Positions 33,309-39,235 of a DNA stretch of 39,235 bases are shown here, piece after piece; within the stretch, counting starts at the first letter, position 1, and the number at the start of each line of letters is the position of its first letter. The notes beneath the pieces are model-generated. The model searched no databases. It saw only the letters and a list, made by a program, of their open reading frames with translations, and was not told the origin of the DNA. The DNA comes from Candidatus Scalindua rubra (GTDB lineage: Bacteria; Planctomycetota; Brocadiia; Brocadiales; Scalinduaceae): the NCBI GenBank assembly GCA_001723765.1, contig MAYW01000027.1:1-39235 (forward strand), read 5' to 3'. Position numbers and translations under genes: made by a program.

Positions 33309-33803
33309 GTGGAAGAAAAGATTATGAGTAAGATTAATATAGATATAAAACCTGTAAGAGACATTGTTTCAAAATCCGGCGATGACCAGGATTCTAGTCT
33401 TATAGCAATTTTACAAGAAACGCAGGATGAGTATGGGTATTTGCCGAAACCTGTATTAAAAGAGATATCAAGACTAAAGGACATTCCATTGACTAGAATC
33501 TTTGGCGTCGTTACGTTTTATTCCCAATTTACTTTGATACCTCGTGGTAAGCATGCAATAAAGATTTGTAGTGGTACCGCTTGTCATGTAAAGGGTGCGG
33601 ATGATGTCAAGCAAAAGGTAAAGGAACAATTAAACGTGGTTGAGGGAGAGACGACGGCAGATTATCAATTTACGTTGGAAACAGCGGCTTGTATTGGAAC
33701 ATGCTTTCTTGCCCCTGTGATGATGGTAGATGATCGATATTTTGGTAAACTAACGGCTGGTAGGGTGACGGATATTGTCGATAGATATTCGAGTAAAGTT
33801 TAG
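33309..33803 (+). CDS. NuoE/HndA-like [2Fe-2S] thioredoxin-fold NADH dehydrogenase subunit
   Basis: 164 aa. Helical N-terminus with LIAILQETQDEYGYLP, then the thioredoxin-like domain with its four cluster Cys: ICSGTACHVKGA (two Cys) and TAACIGTCFLAPV (two Cys). Passes electrons to the FMN subunit encoded next. GTG 33309 is 4 nt after AAGGAGG; ATG 33324 is a weaker option. It is followed after 9 nt by the NuoF-like gene. Could belong to an NAD-reducing hydrogenase, formate dehydrogenase or complex-I input module. Confidence 0.9.
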   Translation: MEEKIMSKINIDIKPVRDIVSKSGDDQDSSLIAILQETQDEYGYLPKPVLKEISRLKDIPLTRIFGVVTFYSQFTLIPRGKHAIKICSGTACHVKGADDVKQKVKEQLNVVEGETTADYQFTLETAACIGTCFLAPVMMVDDRYFGKLTAGRVTDIVDRYSSKV

Positions 33804-33812
33804 GAGTAGAAA

Positions 33813-35471
33813 ATGCTAAAAAGTTTGAAGTCGTATGATGACTTTATTTCTATGAAGAAAAAATATGAGAAGCAATATGAGCGGGATAAGGTTAAGATAT
33901 ATATATGTATGACTGGTTGTCGGGCATTGGGCGCCGAAGAGGTATGTGATGAATTTAAAAAACAGCTCAACAAGCAGAAATTTAAAGACAAAGTTGAGAT
34001 CGTAGAAACCGGTTGCCAGGGCTTGTGCGCAAGGGCGCCTGTTATAACTATTAACCCGCCAGGAGTCTTTTTTCATAGAAGGATCTTCTATGGTAGAGTT
34101 ACGGCGGATATTGTTCCTGAAATTATAGCCAGTACAATTGAGAAGGGTCAAATTGTAAATAAACTTTGTTATGTTGAAGCAAGCCAAAGAATACCTTATT
34201 TAAAAGACATCCCTTTTTATAGCAAACAGAAAAAGATAGTTCTCAGAAACTGCGGAATAATTGATCCTAATAATGTTGAACAATATATAGCCAGAAAAGG
34301 ATATGAAAGTATAGCAAAAGCGCTTTTTAGTCTTAAGCCAGAAGACATTATTAATAAGGTCAAAAAATCTGGTTTAAGGGGGCGGGGCGGGGCGGGTTTT
34401 CCAACAGGAATTAAGTGGGAATTTGTTAGAAAAGCAAAGGGTGACACTAAATTTATAATATGCAATGCAGATGAAGGTGACCCTGGGGCTTTTATGGATA
34501 GGGCAGTGTTGGAAGGTGATCCTCATGCAGTAATTGAGGGGATGCTTATAGCCGCACGCGCAATTGGCTCAGAAAAAGGTTTTATTTACGTTCGTGCCGA
34601 ATACCCAATCGCAGTAAATCATCTTAAGAATGCTATTGCACAAGCTAGAAAACTGAATTTACTTGGAAACAACATCCTTGGATCAGGATTTAACTTTGAT
34701 CTGGAGATTAAAAAGGGGGCAGGCGCTTTTGTTTGTGGTGAAGAGACAGCTTTGATTGCTTCCATTGAGGGTAAGAGAGGAATGCCTCGTCCACGTCCTC
34801 CTTTTCCCGCAAGTTCTGGATTATGGAATAAACCTACTAATATAAATAATGTAGAGACATTCGCTAATATACCCATAATAATTCTTAACAGTTCAGAATG
34901 GTATAAAGAAATTGGCACGAGAATCAGTAAAGGAACAAAGATATTTGCTCTGGCTGGAAAGGTAAAGAACACTGGATTGGTAGAGGTTCCAATGGGCACG
35001 ACTCTTCGAGAGATTATCTATGACATTGGAGGTGGCATACCTGGTCGTCGTGAATTTAAGGCTGCACAGATGGGAGGTCCTTCAGGTGGATGTGTGCCTG
35101 CAGAACACCTGGATTTACCAATTGACTATGAAACGGTAAAGGAAGTTGGCGCCATTATGGGCTCTGGAGGACTCATTGTTATGGATAGCGATACGTCAAT
35201 GGTTGATATTGCAAGATATTTTATGAATTTTGTGCAGGACGAGTCTTGTGGGAAATGCGTTCCATGCAGGGTTGGCACTAAAAGAATGTTAGAAGTATTA
35301 ACGAAGATAACCGAGGGGAATGGTCGTAAAGGCGATATGGGAGATTTGAAGGAATTAGCTTATGTTACGAAGACTGCTTCTCTATGCGGACTAGGCCAAA
35401 CGGCACCTAATCCCGTGTTATCCACAATTAGGTATTTTATGAACGAATACGAATATCTTATTAGAACCTGA
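33813..35471 (+). CDS. NuoF/HndC-like NADH-oxidising flavoprotein subunit
   Basis: 552 aa. Residues ~25-110 form a second thioredoxin-like [2Fe-2S] domain (IYICMTGCRALG; ETGCQGLCARAP), then the NuoF core: SGLRGRGGAGFPTGIKWEF (FMN/NADH loop), ICNADEGDPGAFMDRAVLEG, GAGAFVCGEETALIASIEG, and the [4Fe-4S] ligands ESCGKCVPCR plus a later Cys in ASLCGLGQ. The ~60-100-residue C-terminal ferredoxin domain of HndC/HydB proteins is absent: the ORF ends after FMNEYEYLIRT. A repeat begins 38 bp after the stop. No NuoG/HndD partner follows. Confidence 0.92.
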   Translation: MLKSLKSYDDFISMKKKYEKQYERDKVKIYICMTGCRALGAEEVCDEFKKQLNKQKFKDKVEIVETGCQGLCARAPVITINPPGVFFHRRIFYGRVTADIVPEIIASTIEKGQIVNKLCYVEASQRIPYLKDIPFYSKQKKIVLRNCGIIDPNNVEQYIARKGYESIAKALFSLKPEDIINKVKKSGLRGRGGAGFPTGIKWEFVRKAKGDTKFIICNADEGDPGAFMDRAVLEGDPHAVIEGMLIAARAIGSEKGFIYVRAEYPIAVNHLKNAIAQARKLNLLGNNILGSGFNFDLEIKKGAGAFVCGEETALIASIEGKRGMPRPRPPFPASSGLWNKPTNINNVETFANIPIIILNSSEWYKEIGTRISKGTKIFALAGKVKNTGLVEVPMGTTLREIIYDIGGGIPGRREFKAAQMGGPSGGCVPAEHLDLPIDYETVKEVGAIMGSGGLIVMDSDTSMVDIARYFMNFVQDESCGKCVPCRVGTKRMLEVLTKITEGNGRKGDMGDLKELAYVTKTASLCGLGQTAPNPVLSTIRYFMNEYEYLIRT

Positions 35472-35509
35472 ATTGAGCAGTATATTTATGGATAAGACAA
35501 AAAATATAA

Positions 35510-35552
35510 GGTTCAATCTACAGAGCTAAGCTCAGCTTTGCAAGATTGAACC
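35510..35552. repeat. GGTTCA hairpin (single arm) with nested 18-bp insert
   Basis: GGTTCAATC...GATTGAACC with GAGCTAAGCTCAGCTTTG (35523-35540) in the loop. This is the reverse complement of arm A at 31587-31629 apart from a few bases. It sits between the nuoF-like gene and the coiled-coil gene. Confidence 0.8.
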
Positions 35553-35612
35553 AGCATAAGACCAAAGTATCGTAGGACTTGTAGATTATTTTTAATCGAA
35601 GTGGAGGTTGGC

Positions 35613-36164
35613 ATGGACTTGTCGATGTTGGGATTTGGTTTTGGGATGGCTAGTATATTTGGCTTTATTGTTGGTGTTTTTAGCGTGTGGAATGGTAGGA
35701 TGACTCGCAGGGAGATAAGCGAGTACATTAAAAGCGGAGAGGAAAGGACGGCGCAACACATCAAGGAGACGCAGAATCTCATCAATGAGATGCATACAAG
35801 GACACAAAATCTCATCAAGGAAATGCACACCGAGACACAGAATCTCATCAAGGAAATGCGCTTGGAGACACAGAGTCATATTAGGGAGATGCGCTCGGAG
35901 ACACAGAGTCATATTAGGGAGATGCGCTCGGAGACACAGAGTCATATTACGGAGATGCGCTCAGAGACACAGAGTCTTATTAAGGAAATGCACACACATA
36001 CACAAAATCTCATCAAGGAAATGCACAAAGATACGCAAAATTTAATCAAAGAGACACAAAAAGAAACACAGGGAGTGATAATTAAGGAAGCAGATGAATT
36101 TAGACGTTTAGGTAAAAAGATGGACGACAAGCTTAGCAGAATGGAAACAAAAATTCAGACATAA
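35613..36164 (+). CDS. Membrane-anchored coiled-coil protein with 11-residue repeats
   Basis: 183 aa from ATG 35613, chosen because GGAGG lies 6 nt upstream. Residues ~5-25 (MLGFGFGMASIFGFIVGVFS) form a membrane helix. Residues 53-162 are ten tandem 11-residue units of the form TQ(N/S)LI(K/R)EM(H/R)(T/S)E, a hendecad pattern predicting a long right-handed coiled coil. The DNA units are 33 bp; three central ones (about 35868-35966) are nearly identical, suggesting recent duplication. The tail (DEFRRLGKKMDDKLSRMETK) is also coiled. Resembles DUF1640/fibre-like proteins only in a general way; function unknown. Confidence 0.75.
   Translation: MDLSMLGFGFGMASIFGFIVGVFSVWNGRMTRREISEYIKSGEERTAQHIKETQNLINEMHTRTQNLIKEMHTETQNLIKEMRLETQSHIREMRSETQSHIREMRSETQSHITEMRSETQSLIKEMHTHTQNLIKEMHKDTQNLIKETQKETQGVIIKEADEFRRLGKKMDDKLSRMETKIQT
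35769..36098 (+). repeat. Ten tandem 33-bp coding repeats
   Basis: Period 33 bp in frame, each unit starting at an ACA/ACG-CAG codon pair. Units 4-6 share GAGACACAGAGTCATATTA and GGAGATGCGCTC. Outer units are more diverged, as expected for central expansion by slippage or unequal exchange. Confidence 0.85.
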
Positions 36165-36175
36165 AAATCCCCTCT

Positions 36176-36214
36176 TTCCTCCCCGCTTCTTGCTTTCGCA
36201 AGAAAGCAGCGGGG
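36176..36214 (+). terminator. Hairpin terminator after the coiled-coil gene
   Basis: CCCCGCTTCTTGC, loop TTTC, GCAAGAAAGCAGCGGGG forms a long interrupted stem a few bases after the stop of the coiled-coil gene. An ATTTTT stretch follows after about 13 nt, so termination is plausible but not textbook. Confidence 0.5.
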
Positions 36215-36233
36215 GGATTGGAGTATTTTTCAG

Positions 36234-36995
36234 ATGAAAATAATCGTAGTTGCTGGAACTGCAAGTAAAGTAGGTAAAACTACTGTAGCATCGTATATCT
36301 TAAGGAATATATCAAATCGTACATTTTCCTTTAACGGGAAGAAAAAAGAAATAATTGGTACGAAACATAGACGTATATTCCAACATGCAGGTAATACTTC
36401 TTATGAAACAATAGAAAGTTCACTTGACTTATGTCATTATAAAAACCCCTGGAGCGCCTTGAAAATTACAATAAGGCACGAAGGTTCTTGCCCAAGGCAC
36501 ACGGGATGTTATACGTGTGATACCGGATATGAACCTTTTAAGATTTTAACAAGTGATGACATTATAAGGGAAAAAGGAAAAGATACTGATCGATTGTCAA
36601 CTGCAGGCGCTTGTAAAGTGGTTTGGTTGCAGGCTGATTCAAGTGCAGAGAAAACTGGTATCGAAGCGGCGCTTGCCTGTTTTAACAAAGAAGACAACAT
36701 AGTAATTGAAGGCAATAGTTTTCTTCGTGTTCAAGGTGCGAATGTAGCTATCTTGGTTGTATCGCCTTCTTTAGAGAAAATAAAGAGGTCAGCAAAGCTG
36801 TTACTCAATAAAATAGACTTTGTTGCTATTAATGTACGTAAAAATCATACAATTAAAGAGATTGAAGAATGCAAAGAAAGAATGCTTGTTCTTGGATACA
36901 AGGCGCCATTTTTTGTAATCAATCCTTATTCGGAAGAGGATTATTCCAATCAGGCATTTATTAACAGAATTCAGGATATCTTGTTTAAATCATAG
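36234..36995 (+). CDS. P-loop NTPase, MobB-like/dethiobiotin synthase-like fold
   Basis: 253 aa. The N-terminal MKIIVVAGTASKVGKTTVA is a deviant Walker A (GTASKVGKT). The middle has a Cys/His cluster SCPRHTGCYTCDTGYEPF and later NIVIEGNSFL, a Walker B-like end seen in MobB, CobQ or dethiobiotin synthetase relatives. MobB helps insert the guanine-dinucleotide into molybdenum cofactor. The Cys cluster is not typical of MobB, so substrate and pathway remain open. Upstream of recJ on the same strand. Confidence 0.65.
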   Translation: MKIIVVAGTASKVGKTTVASYILRNISNRTFSFNGKKKEIIGTKHRRIFQHAGNTSYETIESSLDLCHYKNPWSALKITIRHEGSCPRHTGCYTCDTGYEPFKILTSDDIIREKGKDTDRLSTAGACKVVWLQADSSAEKTGIEAALACFNKEDNIVIEGNSFLRVQGANVAILVVSPSLEKIKRSAKLLLNKIDFVAINVRKNHTIKEIEECKERMLVLGYKAPFFVINPYSEEDYSNQAFINRIQDILFKS

Positions 36996-37172
36996 TGTGG
37001 CAAGCCGCAACCAAAGTGCCTAAAGTTAAAACATCTTGTTTTTTACTACAACTTTAGCTCACTTTATACTTTAGGCACTTTTAACTTTTTATGACACGAA
37101 AAACTTTCTAAAACTTGTCCTCATGAAAACATGTCCTCATGTAAATGGGGATGGGGAAAAGAAGGTTTTACA
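36993..37172. repeat. Palindromic repeat upstream of recJ (copy 2)
   Basis: AAAGTGCCTAAAG (37013-37025) and CTTTAGGCACTTT (37069-37081) form a 13-bp stem. From 37073 to 37170 it matches 23154-23256 almost base for base, including GTCCTCATG twice and GGATGGGGAAAAGAAG. It ends 27 bp before the recJ ATG, so it may lie in the leader RNA. Confidence 0.75.
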
Positions 37173-37198
37173 GTGCACAGTGTAATAGTATAAACTGA

Positions 37199-39163
37199 AT
37201 GGCCATTCAAGAGTTATCTCAAAAGAAATGGGTTTTCACACCTTTGAATATAGACCTTCAAAAGAAGATTTCTCATTCACTTCGTATTTCGCCAGTGTTA
37301 TCACAAGTCTTGATTAATAGAGGCCTCACCGACATAGAATCTGCTAGAACATTTCTACAATCAAATCTATCTTCACTTAGCGATCCAACGTTATTACCTG
37401 ATATAGAAAAATCGAGTGAGAGGATTCTTAAAGCATTAAGTAAAGGCGAGAAAATCACTGTTTATGGCGATTATGATGTTGATGGTATTTCTGCTACTGC
37501 ATTGATGGTACAGTGTCTTGAGACTCTTTCCAGATTATATTGGAATCAGAAATCGACAATCAGTTATTACATACCGGATCGTTTAGAGGAAGGGTATGGT
37601 TTAAGCATAGAGGCGATTGAGTTGCTAAGCAAAACGGGCACAAAGGTTATCATTACGGTTGATTGTGGTGTTAATTCTTTTGAGGAAGCTAAATTTACTA
37701 AGGAAAAGGGAATTGACCTTATAATTACTGACCATCATGAACCCTCCCAACCGAAACAAACTAATCAGGCAGATAAGCAAAATAGTAATTATCTACAGCC
37801 TTGTAAAGAAGTTTTAGGGATGATTAATCCAAAGTTAACGACTTCTAATTATCCATTCAAGGAGCTTTCTGGTGTAGGAGTTGCTTTTATGCTTGCTTGG
37901 GTGTTGGGACAAAATGCTTCAAATCCGCACGATCACCCGCCTGCCCGTCCGAACGGCTTGGCCGGGCGGGAACGAGCTAGTCGGGCAGGAGCCATTCAGT
38001 CAAATAAAAATAATAAGAAAGTTGCGGGTGAATTTAAAGATTTTCTTATGAATGCAATGGGATTGGCTGCATTAGGTACAATTGCTGACGTAGTTCCATT
38101 ACAAAGGGAGAACAGGATATTGGCAAAATATGGGCTTAGTTCTTTGCAACATTCTGAAAATCCTGGAATTAAGGCATTAAAAGAAGTTGTAGGACTTAAA
38201 GATAAAAAGATTTATTCATATCATGTGGGATTTTATTTAGGGCCGAGAATCAATGCTGCCGGCAGAGTGGGAAATGCAAAAAGGGGTGTTGAAATGTTGA
38301 CTGCAAAATGTGATGAGAAAGCAAAAGAGATAGCCGTATATTTAGATGGTGAAAATAAGAAGAGACAGAAGATTCAAAGCGATATATTAGAATCGGCAAG
38401 AAGGAAAATATTAAATGATGTCGATATCAAATCTGATGTGGCAATTATAGTATCTGATGACAACTGGCATCCAGGGGTGATTGGGATTGTAGCTTCAAGA
38501 CTAGCAGAGGAATTTTACAGGCCTGTCATCATGATTGCAATTGATGATGAGGTGGGACATGGGTCTGCGCGTTCTATTCCTAATTTTCATATATATAATA
38601 CCCTTACAAGATGTCAGGAATTTTACTTAGATAAGAAACTTTTAATTTCATTTGGAGGTCATGCACAGGCTGCGGGATTGAGGATATTAAAAGAGGATAT
38701 TTTAGATTTTAAAAAAGTATTTAATACTGTTTCAATAGGACATATGAGAAAGGAAGATTTAATTCCAACACTTAATATAGATGCCGAAATTAAGTTTTCA
38801 TCAATTTCGAAAGCTCTATTGAAGGAGCTAAACTGTTTATCTCCCCATGGAGAAGGTAACCCTGTTCCTGTTTTTGCCGCCAAAGACGTGAGAATTGTTG
38901 GCCAGATACATCGTTTTGGTGTAAATGGTAAGCATTTGAGTTTTTATGTACGTCAGGGAAATACATCATTTAAAGTAGTCGCATTTGGTATGGGAGACAA
39001 AATTGAGATGCTTAAAAAAAGTAATGGAAATTGTTCTATTGCTTTTGTTCTCAGGTATCCATTCGAGAAAAAAACAAATAATTTATTCAATTATAATTAT
39101 TATAATGATGTAATGAATAATGAGGATAATATAGAGCTTGAGTTGAAAGATATTTCTGCTTGA
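37199..39163 (+). CDS. recJ: Single-stranded-DNA-specific exonuclease RecJ, with in-frame repeat insertion
   Basis: 654 aa, longer than the ~570 usual. 5'-3' ssDNA exonuclease for recombination and mismatch repair. DHH-phosphoesterase motifs: TVYGDYDVDGISATALM, VIITVDCGVNSFEEA, IITDHHEPS (DHH), MGLAALGTIADVVPLQREN, then the DHHA1 part with GPRINAAGRVGNA and SFGGHAQAAGLRI, and a C-terminal OB-like domain (LSPHGEGNPVPVFAAKDV). About 20-25 residues (HPPARPNGLAGRERASRAGA) between VGVAFMLAWVLG and MNAMGLAAL come from a GC-rich palindromic repeat (37936-37993) read in frame. Key motifs are intact, so the enzyme is probably active. Confidence 0.93.
   Translation: MAIQELSQKKWVFTPLNIDLQKKISHSLRISPVLSQVLINRGLTDIESARTFLQSNLSSLSDPTLLPDIEKSSERILKALSKGEKITVYGDYDVDGISATALMVQCLETLSRLYWNQKSTISYYIPDRLEEGYGLSIEAIELLSKTGTKVIITVDCGVNSFEEAKFTKEKGIDLIITDHHEPSQPKQTNQADKQNSNYLQPCKEVLGMINPKLTTSNYPFKELSGVGVAFMLAWVLGQNASNPHDHPPARPNGLAGRERASRAGAIQSNKNNKKVAGEFKDFLMNAMGLAALGTIADVVPLQRENRILAKYGLSSLQHSENPGIKALKEVVGLKDKKIYSYHVGFYLGPRINAAGRVGNAKRGVEMLTAKCDEKAKEIAVYLDGENKKRQKIQSDILESARRKILNDVDIKSDVAIIVSDDNWHPGVIGIVASRLAEEFYRPVIMIAIDDEVGHGSARSIPNFHIYNTLTRCQEFYLDKKLLISFGGHAQAAGLRILKEDILDFKKVFNTVSIGHMRKEDLIPTLNIDAEIKFSSISKALLKELNCLSPHGEGNPVPVFAAKDVRIVGQIHRFGVNGKHLSFYVRQGNTSFKVVAFGMGDKIEMLKKSNGNCSIAFVLRYPFEKKTNNLFNYNYYNDVMNNEDNIELELKDISA
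37936..37993 (+). repeat. GC-rich palindromic repeat inside recJ coding sequence
   Basis: CCCGCCTGCCCGTCCGAACG...CCGGGCGGG and ...CGGGCAGGAG form GC-rich stems in an AT-rich gene. Similar CCTGCCCG/CGGGCAGG palindromes are at 2369-2437, 23128-23152, 33253-33279 and 39200-39223. Confidence 0.75.
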
Positions 39164-39235
39164 AAACAAGATAACGTTCTATTAACATAAGCACGCATAG
39201 CCCGCCCCGCTGCCGTCGGGCAGGCAACCAAATTT

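Noticed and set aside
35513-35945. Antisense and alternate-frame frames over the 33-bp repeats
   Set aside because: Open only because the repeat period is a multiple of three; the + frame with a membrane helix and coiled coil is the real one.
35769-36098. CRISPR array
   Set aside because: The 33-bp units are contiguous without spacers and code in frame for a hendecad protein.

Overview
AT-rich bacterial chromosome segment with no rRNA, tRNA or CRISPR that I could recognise. Gene content (PEP-CTERM sorting fragment, TrpB2-type tryptophan synthase beta, large PurL with a PurS-like N-terminus, HndA/HndC-like NADH modules, many TPR and coiled-coil proteins) fits a Planctomycetota-like Gram-negative bacterium, possibly of the anammox (Brocadiales) branch. 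That placement is inference from gene content, not a marker-gene result.

Layout. 1-2340: predicted outer-membrane beta-barrel gene with a broken signal-peptide region. 2341-2843: hairpin-rich spacer. 2844-7148 (minus): frameshifted TPR protein, purN, trpB2. 7138-20283 (minus): accessory/defence block. Its core reads mod (17212-14691), SIR2-APAZ, short Argonaute, decayed MNT/HEPN modules, then res (10613-7716). Around it lie Phd plus a VapC stub, AbrB plus a VapC stub, tryptophanase, and one intact PIN/HTH toxin-antitoxin pair. 20531-22793 (minus): two hypotheticals and accA. 22794-25977: repeat-dominated region with transposase, PEP-CTERM and reverse-transcriptase remnants. 25978-39163 (plus): tyrA, purL, a membrane protein, a VanX-like dipeptidase, a small Cys protein, purQ, nuoE/nuoF-like genes, a coiled-coil repeat protein, a MobB-like P-loop protein and recJ.

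Main result. The genes at 13030-14691 and 11563-13026 look like a SPARSA anti-invader system: a SIR2-APAZ NADase effector followed by a catalytically dead short prokaryotic Argonaute. It is translationally coupled to the end of a DNA methyltransferase and sits between the mod and res genes of a type III-like restriction-modification locus. The mod gene is split by a 67-bp palindromic repeat, so the restriction arm may be altered or defective while the Argonaute arm looks intact.

A second theme is decay of toxins with retention of antitoxins. Four toxin-antitoxin-like modules keep a recognisable antitoxin or nucleotidyltransferase but only 13-42 codons of the partner. A third theme is an unusual density of dispersed palindromic repeats. 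Several are nested inside one another, one lies in frame inside recJ, one interrupts mod, and one supplies a Shine-Dalgarno sequence. Several frameshifts fall in A/T homopolymers, so some breaks may be sequencing errors.
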